Program-made: the position numbers and the translations under genes
In this document: positions 35,351 through 44,183 of the stretch, piece by piece
Layout of the letters: each line of letters opens with the position of its first letter
Position numbering within the stretch: position 1 is the first letter of the stretch
Notes under the pieces: model-generated
The model's input: only the letters and a program-made list of their open reading frames with translations
Told to the model about the DNA's origin: nothing
The model's database searches: none
DNA from: an uncultured Burkholderiales bacterium
Lineage (GTDB): Bacteria > Pseudomonadota > Gammaproteobacteria > Burkholderiales > Burkholderiaceae_C
Direction: 5' to 3'
Length of the DNA stretch: 64,000 nucleotides
NCBI GenBank assembly: GCA_903822825.1
Contig: CAIJQQ010000060.1
Span: forward strand, 62,001 to 126,000

Positions 35351-35380
35351 TTCATTGGCCACAACAAGGTTGGCTACAAT
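35351..35380 (+). promoter_or_regulatory. Promoter of the 43-residue membrane protein gene
   Basis: TACAAT (35375-35380) is a near-perfect -10; TTCATT (35351-35356) at 18 bp is a moderate -35. The predicted transcript is short and monocistronic. Confidence 0.5.
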
Positions 35381-35409
35381 AGGGGCCATCACAGAGTTCG
35401 AGGTAATCT

Positions 35410-35541
35410 ATGTCTGCTCACAACGAAACAACGCCCAAAGATCCGGTTGAAGCCGTGGTCAAGCACATCCCGGTGGTGATCCCCGTCGTCGGTGCCCTGC
35501 TGATTTTCATGCTGGCTTTCATCGCCGTTTTCATGGGCTAA
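35410..35541 (+). CDS. Small single-pass membrane protein (43 residues)
   Basis: An uncharacterised small ORF with GAGG spaced 6 bases before its ATG, a good -10 30 bases upstream and a strong terminator 19 bases after its stop. The polar N-terminal half (SAHNETTPKDPVEAVVKH) is followed by a single hydrophobic helix (VVIPVVGALLIFMLAFIAVF). I do not recognise a family. The flanking signals make it a better candidate for a real gene than most ORFs of this size. Possible roles include a small regulator of a membrane complex; none can be assigned. Confidence 0.7.
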   Translation: MSAHNETTPKDPVEAVVKHIPVVIPVVGALLIFMLAFIAVFMG

Positions 35542-35560
35542 TTCTTCAATGCCCAGCTAA

Positions 35561-35586
35561 AAACCCGCCTAGGCGGGTTTTTTTTT
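35561..35586 (+). terminator. Rho-independent terminator
   Basis: Stem AAACCCGCC, loop TA, stem GGCGGGTTT followed by six further T residues, after the 43-codon gene. Confidence 0.9.
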
Positions 35587-35631
35587 CCTTGGCGCAGGCT
35601 GTCCTGCGGTGTGAGCCACCCGATTTGAAGA

Positions 35632-36770
<1,139 letters not shown>

Positions 36771-36771
<1 letters not shown>

Positions 36772-37448
36772 CACCGCTCCTGCAAAGCGCGGTGGCGCTG
36801 TCCGATGCGGTCAAACGCCAGCACCACCGTGAGGGCCAACATCGACGTGGCGACCAGCGCCAGCGCCATCACATGGGCCGATTGCAATTCGAGGCCCTGT
36901 ACTTTGTCGTAGAGGGACACCGACAGCGTGCGCGTCTGGCCTGGGATGTTGCCGCCCACCATGAGTACCACACCAAACTCACCCAGCGTGTGCGCCACCG
37001 TGAGCGCCATGCCCGCCAGCAGGCCCGGCCAGGCCAGGGGCAGCTCGACCCGCCAGAAGGTTTGCCAGGGCGAGAGGCCCGACACCCAGGCCGCCTCGCG
37101 CAGGCTGTGCGGCACGGCGGCAAAGGCGCGCTGAATCGGTTGCACCATGAAAGGCAGGTTGACCAGCACACTCACCAAGAGCAGCCCTTGCAGGCTGAAG
37201 ACCAGCCGCACGCCTTGGCTGGCCAACCACCCCCCGAGGGCACTGCCTTGCCCGAGCAGCACCAAAAAATAAAAACCCATCACCGTGGGCGGCAGCAGCA
37301 AGGGCAGCAACAGCAAGGCCTCCACCAGCGGTCGCCCGGCCCAAGTGGTGATCGCGAGCCAACGGGCCAGCGCCAAGCCCAGCGGCAACAGAACCAGCGT
37401 GGTCAAAGCAGCGAGCAGCAGCGAAACGTGAAGGGCAGACCAATCCAT
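36771..37448 (-). CDS. modB: Molybdate ABC transporter permease
   Basis: A 225-residue permease with about five hydrophobic helices. Family segments are LLLPLLLPPTVMGFYFLVLL, PFMVQPIQRAFAAVPHSLRE, and the EAA coupling loop AAWVSGLSPWQTFWRVELPL; GLLAGMALTVAHTLGEFGVV is typical of ModB. It lies between modA and modC in the usual order. Confidence 0.88.
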
Positions 37449-37495
37449 ACGGGACTCAGAAGGTCAATTCAAAAAGGCTTGTTGAAAAAACAAGC

Positions 37496-38329
37496 TCATT
37501 GTGGCAGGGCATAGCCGTGCTTGAGAAACAGGGCCTTGGCCTGCGAACCCAGCAAGTAATCCCGAAAGGCCTGCGCTTGCGGGCTGGCCCCTTTGAGCAG
37601 CACCAAACGCTGATTCAATGGCGCATGCAACTGAGCCGACATGGGCCAGACCTTGAACAGGCCCGCGGTCTCAGGCGCCAGTGTCAGGGCGGCAGCAGTG
37701 AAGCCGAGGGGCGCTGCACCCGTGAGCACGTATTGCGTGGCCTGGCCGATGTTTTCACCCAGCACCACTTGTTTTTGCAGGCGGGGCCACAGCCCGGTTT
37801 TTTGCAAGGCCTGCTGCGCTGCCAAGCCATAGGGTGACAGTTGGGGGTTGGCCAAGGCGAGCTTGTCGGCCGGGGCCAGCGCGCGCAGCGCGGCCTCGGG
37901 GCTGGCCTCTTGGGCCAGCGGATGGGTCTGCAGGGCGATCAGCGCCAACCGCCCCACGGCGTAGCGCTGGCCGCCGTCTTGGGTCATGCCCTGACGCTGC
38001 AACCAGTCAACCTGCTCCTCGTCAGCCGAGATGAACAACTGCACGGGCAGGCCTTGCTGGATTTGCCGAGCCAGCGGCACCGACGCCCCGAAGTTGAACT
38101 GCACGCCTTGCCCAGATTGCCGCCTGTATTGGGTTTCAATGTCAGCCAGTACAAACTTCAAGTTGGCTGCGGCGGCCACCTTCAACGGACTGGCAAGGCT
38201 GGCTTGGGCATGCAAGCCAGGTGAAATGGCCGCTGCGGCGAGGCCCCAAACCACCCACGCGGTGCGGCGGTTGAAGACCTTCTGGACAGGTAAAATCAGG
38301 CTCGGCATAATTTCATGCTTTTTTTGCAT
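37496..38329 (-). CDS. modA: Molybdate ABC transporter periplasmic binding protein
   Basis: A 277-residue receptor. After an N-terminal hydrophobic signal segment ending LHAQASL it reads LKVAAAANLKFVLADIETQY and VQFNFGASVPLARQIQQGLP, the ModA oxyanion-binding pattern, then LFISADEEQVDWLQRQGM and GAAPLGFTAAAL. It captures molybdate (or tungstate) in the periplasm. An internal ATG at 38308 is an alternative start; neither has a strong ribosome-binding site. It is divergent from pckG, and no ModE gene is visible. Confidence 0.87.
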   Translation of the reverse strand: MQKKHEIMPSLILPVQKVFNRRTAWVVWGLAAAAISPGLHAQASLASPLKVAAAANLKFVLADIETQYRRQSGQGVQFNFGASVPLARQIQQGLPVQLFISADEEQVDWLQRQGMTQDGGQRYAVGRLALIALQTHPLAQEASPEAALRALAPADKLALANPQLSPYGLAAQQALQKTGLWPRLQKQVVLGENIGQATQYVLTGAAPLGFTAAALTLAPETAGLFKVWPMSAQLHAPLNQRLVLLKGASPQAQAFRDYLLGSQAKALFLKHGYALPQ

Positions 38330-38471
38330 AGATTTTCAGGTGGAGGACAGGCACAGGTGAGGCGGCCTCCCTAAAATCGGGTTCCCGGTCGGTTACCACG
38401 CTGTTACAGGGGGCCGATGACGGGAGTATGTCAGCAGTGCGGTCGTTTTCTCAAAGGGTCTGCTGGGGACT

Positions 38472-38492
38472 TTTGAAAAAACGATTTTCAAA
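38472..38492 (+). repeat. Inverted repeat in the pckG leader
   Basis: Arms TTTGAAAA and TTTTCAAA around AACGA, ending 15 bases before the pckG ATG and just ahead of its GGAG. It may be an operator or an RNA hairpin near the ribosome-binding site. The rest of the 178-bp modA/pckG gap shows no ORF. Confidence 0.5.
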
Positions 38493-38507
38493 CTTTGGAG
38501 CTTTCCC

Positions 38508-40400
38508 ATGAATTCACCCGTGATGCAGGGCCTGAACCTCAACACGCCCGCGTACGTCAAGAACGCGAAACTGATCGCTTGGGTCGCCGACATGGCCGCC
38601 CTGTGCAAGCCGGCCAAGGTCTACTGGTGTGACGGCTCCCAAGAAGAATACGACCGCCTGTGCGCCGAACTGGTCGCAGCGGGCACCTTCAAAAAACTCA
38701 ACCCCGCCAAGCGCGCCAACTCTTTCCTGGCTTGCTCTGACCCGTCGGACGTGGCCCGTGTGGAAGACCGCACCTACATCTGCTCGGCCCAAAAAGAAGA
38801 CGCCGGCCCGACCAACAACTGGATGGAACCCGCGCAGATGCGCGCCACGCTCAACCCGCTGTTTGACGGTTGCATGGCTGGCCGCACGATGTACGTGGTG
38901 CCGTTTTCGATGGGCCCATTGGGTTCACACATCAGCCACATCGGCATTGAGTTGAGCGACAGCGCCTACGTGGCCGTCAACCAGAAGATCATGACCCGCA
39001 TGGGCAAAGCCGTGTTCGACGTGCTGGGCACCGACGGCGAGTTCGTGCCTTGCTTACACACCGTGGGTGCACCTTTGGCGGCTGGCGAAAAAGACAAGAC
39101 CAGCTGGCCTTGCAACCCCAGCACCAAATACATCGTGCACTACCCCGAGACCCGAGAGATCTGGTCTTACGGTTCGGGCTACGGCGGCAACGCCCTCTTG
39201 GGCAAGAAGTGCTTTGCACTGCGCATCGCCTCGAACATGGGCAAACAAGCTGCAGGCGGCCCCTCAGGTAGCCAAGGCTGGTTGGCCGAGCACATGCTGA
39301 TCCTGGGCGTAACCAACCCCGAAGGCAAAAAGTACCACATTGCAGCCGCTTTCCCCAGCGCCTGCGGCAAGACCAACTTCTCGATGCTGGTGCCCCCCGC
39401 GGCGTTTGACGGCTGGAAAGTCACCACCATCGGCGACGACATCGCTTGGGTCAAGCCCCACTCCGACGGCAAGATGTACGCCATCAACCCCGAAGCCGGT
39501 TACTTTGGCGTCGCCCCCGGCACCAACATGAAGACCAACCCCAACTGCATGCTGAGCCTGCACAAGGACGTGATCTTCACCAACGTGGCCCTCACGGACG
39601 ATGGCGACGTGTGGTGGGAAGGCATGGAAAAAGACACCGGCAAGTTGCCCGACCATTTGATCGACTGGCAAGGCAAGGACTGGACCCCCCAGATCGCCAA
39701 AGAGACCGGCGCCAAGGCCGCGCACCCCAACGCCCGCTTCACCGTGGCCGCGACCAACAACCCCGCGCTCGACCCCGCATGGGACGACGCTGCAGGCGTG
39801 CCGATCGACGCGTTCATGTTCGGCGGCCGCCGCTCGACCACCGTGCCCTTGGTCACCGAAGCACGCAACTGGACCGAAGGCGTGTACATGGCCGCGACCA
39901 TGGGCTCCGAGACCACCGCCGCCGCCTTTGGCGCGCAAGGCGTGGTGCGCCGCGACCCGTTCGCCATGCTGCCGTTTTGTGGCTACAACATGAGCGACTA
40001 CTTCCAGCACTGGCTGGACACCGGTGCCAAGGCTGAGGCTGCTGGCCACCAACTGCCCGCCATGTACTGCGTGAACTGGTTCCGTAAGGGCGAAGACGGT
40101 GCCTTTGTCTGGCCCGGTTACGGCGACAACATGCGGGTTTTGAAGTGGATGATCGACCGTTTGGAAGGCAAAGCCGCTGGCGAAGAAACCATGTTCGGCA
40201 TCGTTCCCACTTACAGCGAAATCAATTGGAATGGCATCGCATTCAGCGCTGAGCAATTCAAGGCCGTCACCAGCATCGACAAAGCCGCCTGGCAAGCCGA
40301 ATTCAAGCTGCACGACGAGCACTTTGCCCAGCTGACCTACCACCTGCCCCAGGCCCTGCTGGACACCAAGGCTGCACTGCAAGCCCGTCTGGCCGCCTGA
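38508..40400 (+). CDS. pckG: Phosphoenolpyruvate carboxykinase (GTP)
   Basis: A 630-residue enzyme of normal length. The kinase-1a loop is [15 protein letters not shown] near residue 284; [40 protein letters not shown], the metal-binding [20 protein letters not shown] and [18 protein letters not shown] are diagnostic of the GTP-dependent class. It converts oxaloacetate and GTP to phosphoenolpyruvate in gluconeogenesis, which fits a cell living on acids and lipids. GGAG precedes the ATG. It is monocistronic, with a terminator after it. Confidence 0.96.
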   Translation: MNSPVMQGLNLNTPAYVKNAKLIAWVADMAALCKPAKVYWCDGSQEEYDRLCAELVAAGTFKKLNPAKRANSFLACSDPSDVARVEDRTYICSAQKEDAGPTNNWMEPAQMRATLNPLFDGCMAGRTMYVVPFSMGPLGSHISHIGIELSDSAYVAVNQKIMTRMGKAVFDVLGTDGEFVPCLHTVGAPLAAGEKDKTSWPCNPSTKYIVHYPETREIWSYGSGYGGNALLGKKCFALRIASNMGKQAAGGPSGSQGWLAEHMLILGVTNPEGKKYHIAAAFPSACGKTNFSMLVPPAAFDGWKVTTIGDDIAWVKPHSDGKMYAINPEAGYFGVAPGTNMKTNPNCMLSLHKDVIFTNVALTDDGDVWWEGMEKDTGKLPDHLIDWQGKDWTPQIAKETGAKAAHPNARFTVAATNNPALDPAWDDAAGVPIDAFMFGGRRSTTVPLVTEARNWTEGVYMAATMGSETTAAAFGAQGVVRRDPFAMLPFCGYNMSDYFQHWLDTGAKAEAAGHQLPAMYCVNWFRKGEDGAFVWPGYGDNMRVLKWMIDRLEGKAAGEETMFGIVPTYSEINWNGIAFSAEQFKAVTSIDKAAWQAEFKLHDEHFAQLTYHLPQALLDTKAALQARLAA

Positions 40401-40460
40401 ACTGGCTCACTCAAGCCCACCCCAAAACAGTTTCAGCGCCCACCCGGCGCAGAATTTCGA

Positions 40461-40493
40461 AACCGCCCCGGCCACAAACCGGGGCGGTTTTTT
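40461..40493 (+). terminator. Rho-independent terminator of pckG
   Basis: Stem AACCGCCCCGG, a 7-base loop, complementary stem CCGGGGCGGTT and T-run, 60 bases after the stop codon. Confidence 0.9.
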
Positions 40494-40511
40494 CATGGGC
40501 CACTGCCCAAC

Positions 40512-40535
40512 AAAAAAGCCACCCGAGGGTGGCTT
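40512..40535 (-). terminator. Rho-independent terminator of the minus-strand two-helix protein
   Basis: Read on the minus strand: AAGCCACCC, loop TC, GGGTGGCTT followed by T residues, 24 bases beyond the stop at 40560. Together with the pckG terminator it insulates the convergent genes. Confidence 0.8.
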
Positions 40536-40559
40536 GGATGCTGAGCGCCGTCAGGCGGC

Positions 40560-41018
40560 TCAGATGCAGTGCTGGCGGTTGCGCACGATGCGGGCTGCGC
40601 GGCGGCGGCCCAAGGCCACCAGGTCTTGGGTGGGGGCCGTTTCGTCGTCTTCGCGGTCAAAGGCAGCTTGCAAGTCCGACATCATGCGGCTGTCGCTCTG
40701 GGCCATGGCCCACAAGCGGCGGTCCGAGCGTTGTTGGGCCAAGTTGGCCGACCAGCCGTCCAGGCCCAGCATCACGTTTTGTGCCAGATGGCGAGTGACA
40801 CCGCGCAGGACGGCAATGGCGAGTGCGGCCACAGCCCACAAGGCGATCCATGCGGCAATGACATGGCTCTCGGCCCAAGGCTCCATCAGCTGGTCAGCCA
40901 TGACCACCAAGGTGGCCACACCGGCACCCAGCAGCAAACTGGCCAAGGTTTTGGATGCGGTGGCGGGCTTTTTCGACTGCACCGAGGTGTTCATGGCGGT
41001 GTGTGTTTGAGCATTCAT
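40560..41018 (-). CDS. Uncharacterised membrane protein with two hydrophobic helices
   Basis: A 152-residue protein I do not recognise. Residues about 28-48 (LASLLLGAGVATLVVMADQL) and 55-75 (VIAAWIALWAVAALAIAVLR) are hydrophobic; the C-terminal half is polar and basic at the end (VALGRRRAARIVRNRQHCI), a conserved-looking tail. AAGGGA lies 9 bases before ATG 41018; the frame extends to 41060 without support. It is divergent from a LysR regulator, so it may be that regulator's target. Confidence 0.65.
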   Translation of the reverse strand: MNAQTHTAMNTSVQSKKPATASKTLASLLLGAGVATLVVMADQLMEPWAESHVIAAWIALWAVAALAIAVLRGVTRHLAQNVMLGLDGWSANLAQQRSDRRLWAMAQSDSRMMSDLQAAFDREDDETAPTQDLVALGRRRAARIVRNRQHCI

Positions 41019-41119
41019 TTTGGATTCCCTTTCGACTGGTTTACAGTTTTGTGAATTCAAGTTAACAAATTCATGTTTTGAATATAGGGTTTCTACCCGT
41101 GTTGTTCAACTTTATATTC

Positions 41120-41133
41120 ATGATGTGTATCAT
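41120..41133 (+). promoter_or_regulatory. AT-rich inverted repeat in the LysR divergent promoter region
   Basis: ATGAT-GTGT-ATCAT, 22 bases upstream of the LysR start, in an AT-rich 137-bp divergent gap that also contains TTCA-TGTTT-TGAA. This is the sort of position a LysR regulator binds, but it was judged by eye only. Confidence 0.35.
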
Positions 41134-41155
41134 TCACCACAGTGATGAACAGACC

Positions 41156-42133
41156 ATGAACGCTGCCCCCACCCTTTCTTTTCGCTCCCTGGACTTGAAC
41201 CTGCTTCGGGTCTTTGATGAAGTCATGGCCGAGCGCAGCCTGACCCGGGCGGCGCACAACCTGTCACTCACCCAACCTGCGGTCAGCAACGCCCTGCGCC
41301 GTTTGCGCGACACCCTGGGCGACGAGTTGGTGCGCAGACAAGGCCAGGGCTTGGCCCCCACCCCCCGCGCGCTGGCACTGTGGCCCAGCGTGCGCGAGGC
41401 CCTGCGCCAGCTCGAATCGGCCATCGTACCCAGCGCCTTTGTGCCTGCGCAAGCCAGCAACACCTTTGTGCTGGGCATGGCCGACGCCACCGCGGCCGAG
41501 CTGATGGGGGGCATGGCCAGCCGCCTGGAACAGAGCGCCCCAGGTGTGTCGCTGCGGGTGCTGCCGCTGACCACACGCGACCCCCGCCAGTTGCTGGCCG
41601 ACGGTGTGGCCGATGTGGCCTTGGGTTACTTTCCGGCCGTGCTGACCGACCTGACGGCCCGCGCCCAATCGGGCGAAGCGGTCACCTTCGGGCACCAGCA
41701 CCTGTACGCCGGGGAATACGTCTGCGTCATGCGGCGCGGCCACCCGCTGGCCGATCAAGCGCTGACACTCGATGCGTATTGCGCAGCACGCCACTTGTTG
41801 GTGAGTTTTTCGGGGCGGCCTTATGGCTTCGTGGACGAAGCCCTGGCCTCCATTGGCCGCCAGCGGCGCATCGTGCTGACAGTGAACCAGTTTTTCACGG
41901 CTGGCCGCGTGGTGGTGAACTCGGACCTGCTCACGGTCTTGCCCCGCCACTTTGTGCCCACCACCGGCATGATCGACCAACTGGTGCTGCACGAATTGCC
42001 GCTCGACGTGCCGCCCGTGCACGTGCAGGCGATTTGGCACCGCCGGGTTCAACACGACAGCGCCCACCAGTGGCTGCGCGAAGCCCTGCTGCAAGTGGCG
42101 CGCGAAGCCTTCGGGCAAGATGAGGCCACATGA
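41156..42133 (+). CDS. LysR-family transcriptional regulator
   Basis: A 325-residue regulator with the N-terminal winged helix LDLNLLRVFDEVMAERSLTR, AAHNLSLTQPAVSNALRRLR and a LysR-substrate domain (FVLGMADATAAELMGGMASR). ATG 41156 gives the usual start; the frame upstream crosses the promoter. It overlaps the metallophosphoesterase gene by 4 bases (ATGA) and is divergent from the two-helix membrane protein. The effector is unknown; the NodD/DntR-like start (FRSLDLNLLRVFDEV) suggests a sub-group that often senses aromatics. Confidence 0.9.
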   Translation: MNAAPTLSFRSLDLNLLRVFDEVMAERSLTRAAHNLSLTQPAVSNALRRLRDTLGDELVRRQGQGLAPTPRALALWPSVREALRQLESAIVPSAFVPAQASNTFVLGMADATAAELMGGMASRLEQSAPGVSLRVLPLTTRDPRQLLADGVADVALGYFPAVLTDLTARAQSGEAVTFGHQHLYAGEYVCVMRRGHPLADQALTLDAYCAARHLLVSFSGRPYGFVDEALASIGRQRRIVLTVNQFFTAGRVVVNSDLLTVLPRHFVPTTGMIDQLVLHELPLDVPPVHVQAIWHRRVQHDSAHQWLREALLQVAREAFGQDEAT

Positions 42134-43002
42134 ACATCCAACTGCTCTCTGACTTGCACCTGGAGTCGCACCCTGACTTTGTGGCCGCGCCCGCGCCAGG
42201 GGCGGATGTGCTGGTCTTGGCCGGTGACATCGGCTCCTACCAAGCCGGATCGGCCCTTGCTGCGCTGGGCGACGCCGACTTCGGGCTGCAACGCTTTTCG
42301 CCGCGCCACGGTTGGCCCACGCCTGTGCTGTATGTGCCCGGCAACCACGAGTACGACGGCCTGGACTTTGACGAAGCCCACGCCCGCTTGCGAGAGACCT
42401 GCGAGCGGCTGGGCATCTCCTGGCTCGAGCGCGAGGTGGTGCTGCTCGGCGGTGTGCGCTTTGTGGGCACCACGCTGTGGAGCGACTTTGACGCGTTGGG
42501 CCCGCTGGCGGGGCAGACCCTGCCCGACCCGGCGTCAAGCAATTTCCCCGCGCACTTCAAACACCCCAACAGCCAATTCACACGCCAGCTCAAAGCGCGT
42601 GACAAAGCCTTTCGCGCCGCCAATTACTACTTGAGCAAAACCGGCACCAGGCGAGGCGGTGAGCCATGGCTCGCGCCCCAGGTGCGCGAGCAGGCGCTGG
42701 TCTGCCAAGAATGGCTGCAACAAACGCTGAACACCCCGTTTGACGGCACCACCGTGGTCGTCACGCACTTTGCGCCCAGCCTGCGCAGCAGCGACCCGCG
42801 CTACGGCCTGGTGCCGGGCACGGCGGGGTTTTGCAACGCGCTCGACCCGCTGCTGTCGCACGCCCAGCTCTGGCTGCATGGCCACCTGCACTGCCCCAGC
42901 GATTACGAACACGCGGGTTGCCGCGTGGTGGCCAACCCGCGTGGCTACGACAAGAAGCAGGAACACCTGGGCTTTGTGGCGCAGCGCACGGTGCGCGTGT
43001 AG
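42130..43002 (+). CDS. Metallophosphoesterase
   Basis: A 290-residue calcineurin-like phosphoesterase with motif series LLSDLHLE (Asp, His), VLVLAGDIGSY, VLYVPGNHEYDGLDFD (Asn-His-Glu), VVVTHFAPSLRSS and LWLHGHLHCPSDYEHAG (His-x-His). All metal ligands of the family are present. The protein lacks a signal peptide and should be cytoplasmic. Translationally coupled to the LysR gene. Substrate unknown. Confidence 0.88.
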   Translation: MNIQLLSDLHLESHPDFVAAPAPGADVLVLAGDIGSYQAGSALAALGDADFGLQRFSPRHGWPTPVLYVPGNHEYDGLDFDEAHARLRETCERLGISWLEREVVLLGGVRFVGTTLWSDFDALGPLAGQTLPDPASSNFPAHFKHPNSQFTRQLKARDKAFRAANYYLSKTGTRRGGEPWLAPQVREQALVCQEWLQQTLNTPFDGTTVVVTHFAPSLRSSDPRYGLVPGTAGFCNALDPLLSHAQLWLHGHLHCPSDYEHAGCRVVANPRGYDKKQEHLGFVAQRTVRV

Positions 43003-43063
43003 GGGTGCACCCTAAAGTGGCTGCAGTTCACAACACCGCTGTGCACCTCACCCAAGGCATTCC

Positions 43064-43486
43064 ATGAAAATCCTGCTCGCCGTCGACGGAAGCGCGTACA
43101 CCAAAAAAATGCTGGCTTACCTGGCCACGCTCGAAGACCTGTTCAGCCCCTCTCACCGCTTCACCCTGCTGGCGGTGCAAGCCCAACTGCCCACGCACGC
43201 CCGCAAAGTGGTCGGCTAAGACGTGGTCGAGACATACCACCGCGAAGAGTCCGAAAGAGTGTTGGGCCCGGTGATCCAGTTTTTGCTGCGCCACGGCATC
43301 GACGCCAAAAGCCTGAGCAAGGTGGGCCATGCGGGCGAGGTCATCGCCAAAACGGCCGAAAGCGGCCATTTCGACATGGTGGTGCTGGGCTCACACGGCC
43401 ACGGCGCGCTGGCCAACCTGGTCATGGGCTCGGTGGCCACGCAGGTTCTGGCACTGTGCAAAGTGCCTTTGCTGCTGGTGCGCTGA
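43064..43486 (+). pseudogene. Universal stress protein (UspA) gene with in-frame stop
   Basis: Reading from the ATG at 43064 gives MKILLAVDGSAYTKKMLAYL, a canonical UspA start, and the same frame continues to KVPLLLVR at 43486 with the ATP-binding glycine motif VVLGSHGHGALANLVMGSVA. Codon 52 (43217-43219) is TAA, inside HARKVVG-stop-DVVETYH. A single change from AAA (Lys) would explain it. No frameshift is present. Either the gene is recently inactivated or there is a sequence error; the downstream part could restart at GTG 43223 but would lack the first beta-alpha units. Confidence 0.8.
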
Positions 43487-43493
43487 AGCCCGA

Positions 43494-44117
43494 TCAGCGG
43501 GCACGCAGGCCGTCAAAGCAGGTGCTCATCACCAGATCGAGGATGTCTTCGTCGCTGTGCTGCTCGCCCATTTTGAGGAACTCGATCACCGGGTCGCAGG
43601 CGCGCGCAAACAAAGTGTAGAGCACGGCCACGGCGGGCAGTGACGGGTTGATTTGGCCTTGGGCTTGCGCCTGTTCGATCCATCCACCCAACACGTCGCT
43701 GACTTCCATCAGCCCATCCATGTAGTCATTGCTGGCCATCAAAGTGGCGCGCAGACTGGAGTTTTGGGCCGGCAGCGAAGGCATCTGGCCCTGGATTTTG
43801 AGGGCCATGGTCCAGCGTGTGACGCTTTTCAGCTTGTCCAGGGGCGAGGGTTCTGTGGGCAATTCATGGATGAACGCTTGCGCCCGCTGCATGGCTGTGA
43901 CCATGGCGGCGCAAGCCAACGCTTCCTTGCTTGCAAAGTGTTTGTACAGGCTGGCTTTGGCGATGCCCACTTCGGCTGCCACTTCGTCCACCGTCATGGC
44001 GTCAAAGCCTTTTTCGGCCAGCAAGCGGTTGACCGACCCGATGATGGCCACCTCGCGCGCTGCGAGCATCTGTTGCTTGAAAGATTTTTTGGGCGGGGCC
44101 GCTGGGTTCGTGCTCAT
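43494..44117 (-). CDS. TetR-family transcriptional regulator
   Basis: A 207-residue regulator: IIGSVNRLLAEKGFDAMTVD, EVAAEVGIAKASLYKHFASK (helix-turn-helix, residues about 45-64), then an all-helical effector domain with a WTMALKIQGQMPSL region. Convergent with the broken usp gene and downstream of, and on the same strand as, the PhoD gene. A GTGAC/GTCAC inverted repeat lies 32 bases upstream of its start. No clear target gene. Confidence 0.88.
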   Translation of the reverse strand: MSTNPAAPPKKSFKQQMLAAREVAIIGSVNRLLAEKGFDAMTVDEVAAEVGIAKASLYKHFASKEALACAAMVTAMQRAQAFIHELPTEPSPLDKLKSVTRWTMALKIQGQMPSLPAQNSSLRATLMASNDYMDGLMEVSDVLGGWIEQAQAQGQINPSLPAVAVLYTLFARACDPVIEFLKMGEQHSDEDILDLVMSTCFDGLRAR

Positions 44118-44148
44118 GGGGTCACATTGTAAGCACCCCGTTCAGCTC

Positions 44149-44164
44149 GTGACTGATGCGTCAC
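44149..44164 (-). promoter_or_regulatory. Possible TetR operator
   Basis: GTGAC-TGATGC-GTCAC, in the gap between the PhoD gene end and the TetR start. Two direct GTCACATT copies (44121-44128 and 44160-44167) flank it. Confidence 0.35.
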
Positions 44165-44183
44165 ATTTTTGAGCGCACCTCCA

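Noticed and set aside
38393-38617. 74-codon minus-strand frame between modA and pckG
   Set aside because: Overlaps the pckG start and leader on the opposite strand, with no ribosome site or domain.
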